64,000 bases of DNA from assembly GCA_033398695.1 (NCBI GenBank), contig CM065803.1, forward strand, positions 45,313,501 to 45,377,500. The letters are read 5' to 3'. This document shows, one piece after another, positions 61,001 through 64,000 of the stretch; within the stretch, counting starts at the first letter, position 1, and each line of letters begins with the position of its first letter. The notes beneath the pieces are model-generated. The model was not told the DNA's origin, searched no databases, and worked only from the letters and a program-made list of their open reading frames with translations. The DNA comes from Orobanche coerulescens (Eukaryota > Streptophyta > Magnoliopsida > Lamiales > Orobanchaceae). A program made the position numbers and the translations under genes.

Positions 61001-62681
61001 GTCGATCAGCTGTTTTGGTCATGTAGCACCAACAACCAATACACCCTTGATTAAGCAGTTTCACTGCTTTCATAGCGCTGATGACTCTCCCGGAACGACT
61101 GGGATTATCACCTTGAAAAATACACTCGAAACCATCATCAGAAGTGACGATTACCATCCACTTGCGGACACTAAGTATGGCATCATGACGATCCATCCAA
61201 TCGATACCCAAGATTATATCATCCTTAGGTAAATAGACTACAATCAAATTTGACAACCATTCACGGTCGTTCATACGAATCGGACAGTCCTGGACTTCAC
61301 GATTCCCAACAATTCTTCTACCATCGGGTAGACTAATCACGTAAGGTTCACAATTGATAACATGGTCTAGAGGCAAATTACTCAAACAAGAAGAAGATAT
61401 AAAGGGGTGTGAAGCACCGGTATCAAAAAGAACAAACACAGGCTGGGAGTGGATCTCGAGTATACCTGAAATCATGCTGGCCTCGGGATCGTCAGCTTTC
61501 TTCATCTCGTAAATCCTGGGTTTCGCAGCTCCGGCACCAGGTGTACCACTTTGATTCCCATGGCCCATTCCCCTATTCGCCCCGGTGGTTTGATAGCAAG
61601 CGGACGGAGGAGCCCGGTTCCGGACAAAGGACTGAACTGGAGCATGAGACGCTACTGGTTCATGTCCGGGCCCACTTCTACAAAAACGAGCACGGTGACC
61701 ATTCTTGCCACAAGTATGGCATGTGACGGCAGGCTTTGGGCATTTGGAGCTGACATGCCCCTGGTCTCCACAGTTATAGCACACCACGGATGAGGGAACT
61801 GCTCGAGAGTGCGATTCGGCTGGCTTCGATGCCATGGGTGGTCGATCAGAAGGGTTAGGCAATGACTGGGGCTTCCTGAATGTCCCCCGATTACTCTCAG
61901 TCTGGTTCTGGTTCCTGGATCTTTTGTTGTTGGACTGTGGTTGCTTCTTGGAAATCTCATTCGCAGTGAGTTCATACTCCAGAGCTTTCTTGATGAACTA
62001 TGGTAAGGTAGTACAGTGGTGATTCAACAGTTGCATTCTAATTCGGGGTTTAAGCCTCTTGAGAAAGTATTTGATCTTATCAGCCTCTGTTCGGATAATT
62101 GTCGTGGCAAAAATAAGGAGTGCCTGGAATTTCTAGGCAACAGATAACACATCATCGTCTTTAGACGGGTCCGGGTTCAGCAGTTCTGACAGTTTGGCCT
62201 CACGGAGTGGCCCTGGGTAGTAACGGTCTAGCATGAGGTTTTTAAATTCCTCCCAAGTATAAACACCATCAACTGGCCTCACTGAAAGCCACCGGGTATG
62301 AGCGCCTTTGCTAAGATAGTACGCGGCTACCGAGACGCGGTTTTCTTCCGGGCAGTACACCATCTCGAAAAGTTTCTCAAAATGCTCGATCCAATGCACA
62401 ATGTCAGCAGGCTCAGAGGAGCCTTCAAAGGTCGGAGGTCGCTGGCGAGAGATGTCGCTGATGATCCGACTCACGGGTCCGCCAAGTACAGGAGGAGGAG
62501 GAGGCCCTTGTTGCTGGCCAGTAGTGGCTCTCTGCATAGCTTCCATTAATTGACCCATCTGGGTCATCTGAGTCATCATGCCCTGCATCACAATGTAAGG
62601 ATCGACACGCGCATCCTCTTGTCCAGTGTGGTGCGATTGTTCCCTAGAAGGCGAACCACTAGCTACGGAACTGTGCTCCAC
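61001..62681 (-). pseudogene. Element D gag and protease
   Basis: The start at 62681 (MEHSSVASGSPSREQ) is followed by a Met/Gln-rich stretch (MQGMMTQMTQMGQLMEAMQR), the capsid core (RPPTFEGSSEPADIVHWIEH, AAYYLSKGAHTRWL, FKNLMLDRYYPGPLREAK) and RTEADKIKYFLKRLKPRIRM. In-frame TAG stops lie near 62133 and 61996, both where CAG (Gln) is expected. Two CCHC knuckles lie near 61780 and 61720 ([28 protein letters not shown]). The protease [10 protein letters not shown] is near 61424. Confidence 0.92.
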
Positions 62682-63188
62682 ATTTGCGCGCCTGTTGGCT
62701 CGTGGTATCAGGATTCGCCCCTTCCGCGGCCTCTAAGATTTCTTTCCATACTGAAAGAATCAAACCGCAATGATAACCATAAGTACCGTTTATGATACTA
62801 GTCAAAGTTCATGCTAAGTTAATAGCAACAAAGAATTACATACTTAAGAAAATAGTTCATAATAAATTATCGACACTACGAGCGTCACACAAAATATCAT
62901 ATCGACGCCGAGTCGAAAATTTTAACCATATAATCAATCCAGAACTTACCTCGAATTATCAATCAGATAAATCCTGTCACAAATCCTCGAAATAACAATA
63001 TCAACAAAGAGATCCATTCCAATATCAATATCATGCCAGTAATTAAATCATGGCTCATAAAGTACATACCGTATTTGGCTCGCAGGGTCAGGCGCTTGCA
63101 CAGGTCACACGTGACATGAAGGTCTCTTGATACTAGTTCATTTCACAATGACTCATAACAGAAAACAACAGTCTCCGATACCATCTTC
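62682..63188 (-). other. Element D leader between 5' LTR and gag
   Basis: About 500 bp of untranslated leader holding the primer site at 63171-63183. No ORF of note. Confidence 0.7.
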
Positions 63189-64000
63189 TGTAACACCCCA
63201 AAAAGGCGACTATTACAGTGCCGTAGACCCAAACTGGGACCCACCAGGCGATATCCAAAAATAGATTAAATAAGTATTACTTGTGATACCGAACCATAAT
63301 AAATAGTCATTACTCCGATTAGGAGTTTATTAAAAATATGGCCAACTGCCTTATGATACACAGGATCCGAAAATATAAGTATAAACCATATGGAGATGGA
63401 ATATACTTCAAAATACCAATACAACCAGATAGTAATTTAAATGAAATGGAAATAAGGTAACATTACACGGTTTAACATAACCAGACAACAAATGATTTGG
63501 GGGCCCCGAACTAGTATCCTTCGAACCCTTCGCCATCAACATGCTCTTCCGTGCCTTGCCTTTGCCTCGACCTAAAATACAATACAAGTATTTCGCCCAA
63601 TACACAGGGTCAGATATACATGATAATTAATTCTTCCAACATTATACAATTCACATATATAGATCTCAAGGAAAACATCTCGACTATTAATCATACCCCT
63701 CGGGCGTATGAAACAATCAGTCACAAACCGTCGAACACATCCAATCATGCATGGACTATGAACGACTAACAATATGGCTCAAGATGGACATCACAGTACG
63801 CCCGATCCGGAAATGTGTCCGTTTACATGTCCACCCCGTATACGGAATCCAGAATATACGTGAGACAATGTACCTAATTAGCCTCATGAACTACGTCTCG
63901 TGTGCACAATCCAATACGGAAACATCCAAGTATGACTATACAAGTGCCCGGCTAAAAATCATACACAATATCCAATCGGCACGCAGATATGATTTCAGAA
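63189..64000 (-). repeat. Element D right (5') LTR, partial
   Basis: Collinear with 49224 onwards, with a few percent differences. By comparison with the left LTR about 2 kb more should lie beyond the window, including the TATA box and palindrome cluster. Confidence 0.92.

Larger units (their letters stand above)
49224..64000 (-). mobile_element. Element D: Tekay-type chromovirus, right end beyond the window
   Basis: Left LTR 49224-58042 (2.85 kb without element E); right LTR begins at 63189 with the same TGTAACACCCCAAAAAGGCG. gag-pol on the minus strand. Primer site TGGTATCGGAGAC (minus, 63171-63183), polypurine tract TTAAGGGGGGGAGTA (minus, 58043-58057). Between the LTRs the reading is nearly continuous, with a few stops and one frameshift. 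Confidence 0.93.

Overview
This window looks like an intergenic, repeat-dominated block of a large flowering-plant (probably eudicot) nuclear genome. I see no host protein gene, tRNA gene or functional rRNA gene. Almost every base can be assigned to transposable elements stacked inside one another. The species cannot be named from this sequence.

Layout from left to right. (1) 1-1191: truncated hAT DNA transposon, minus strand, running off the left edge. (2) 1591-1850: Stowaway MITE. (3) 1864-37790: a Tat-lineage Ty3/gypsy retrotransposon ('A', pol on minus strand, TSD ctatg). It is about 12.0 kb once its guests are removed. Its guests are a complete Cassandra TRIM with 5S-rRNA-like LTRs (2504-3139, TSD gtaag), a complete Tekay-type chromovirus ('B', 4462-13831, TSD ccgag), and a roughly 4.8-kb solo LTR of another Tekay-type family ('C', 15345-29243, TSD aagtt). 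C was itself hit by an Athila-type element ('F', 18242-27342, TSD taatc). (4) 37796-42684: decayed Ty1/copia remains. (5) 42685-47599: 5'-truncated Tekay-type element on the plus strand with its 3' LTR. (6) 47690-49223: part of another chromovirus-type LTR ('G'). (7) 49224-64000: a Tekay-type element ('D', minus strand) running off the right edge. Its left LTR was hit by a complete chromodomain element ('E', 51873-57842).

Three things stand out. First, element A carries an antisense gene on the plus strand, with its own TATA box and three short introns whose removal keeps the frame. It encodes a protein resembling the 'putative gypsy-type transposon' family. Second, element F keeps gag and protease but has no RT, RNase H or integrase. 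It also carries a cargo ORF with a separate promoter and a 5'UTR intron. Third, short CpG-rich palindromes (GTGCCGCGGCAC, TTACGTACGTAA, TAGCGCGCGCTA) are clustered just upstream of TATA boxes in several LTR families, and F's internal promoter has the same arrangement. Some of these motifs are shared between unrelated lineages.

Order of events from nesting: A preceded B, C and Cassandra. C preceded F. G preceded D, and D preceded E. All coding regions carry stops or frameshifts. Boundaries resting on paired LTR ends plus target-site duplications are firm. Family and lineage names rest on protein motifs read by eye.
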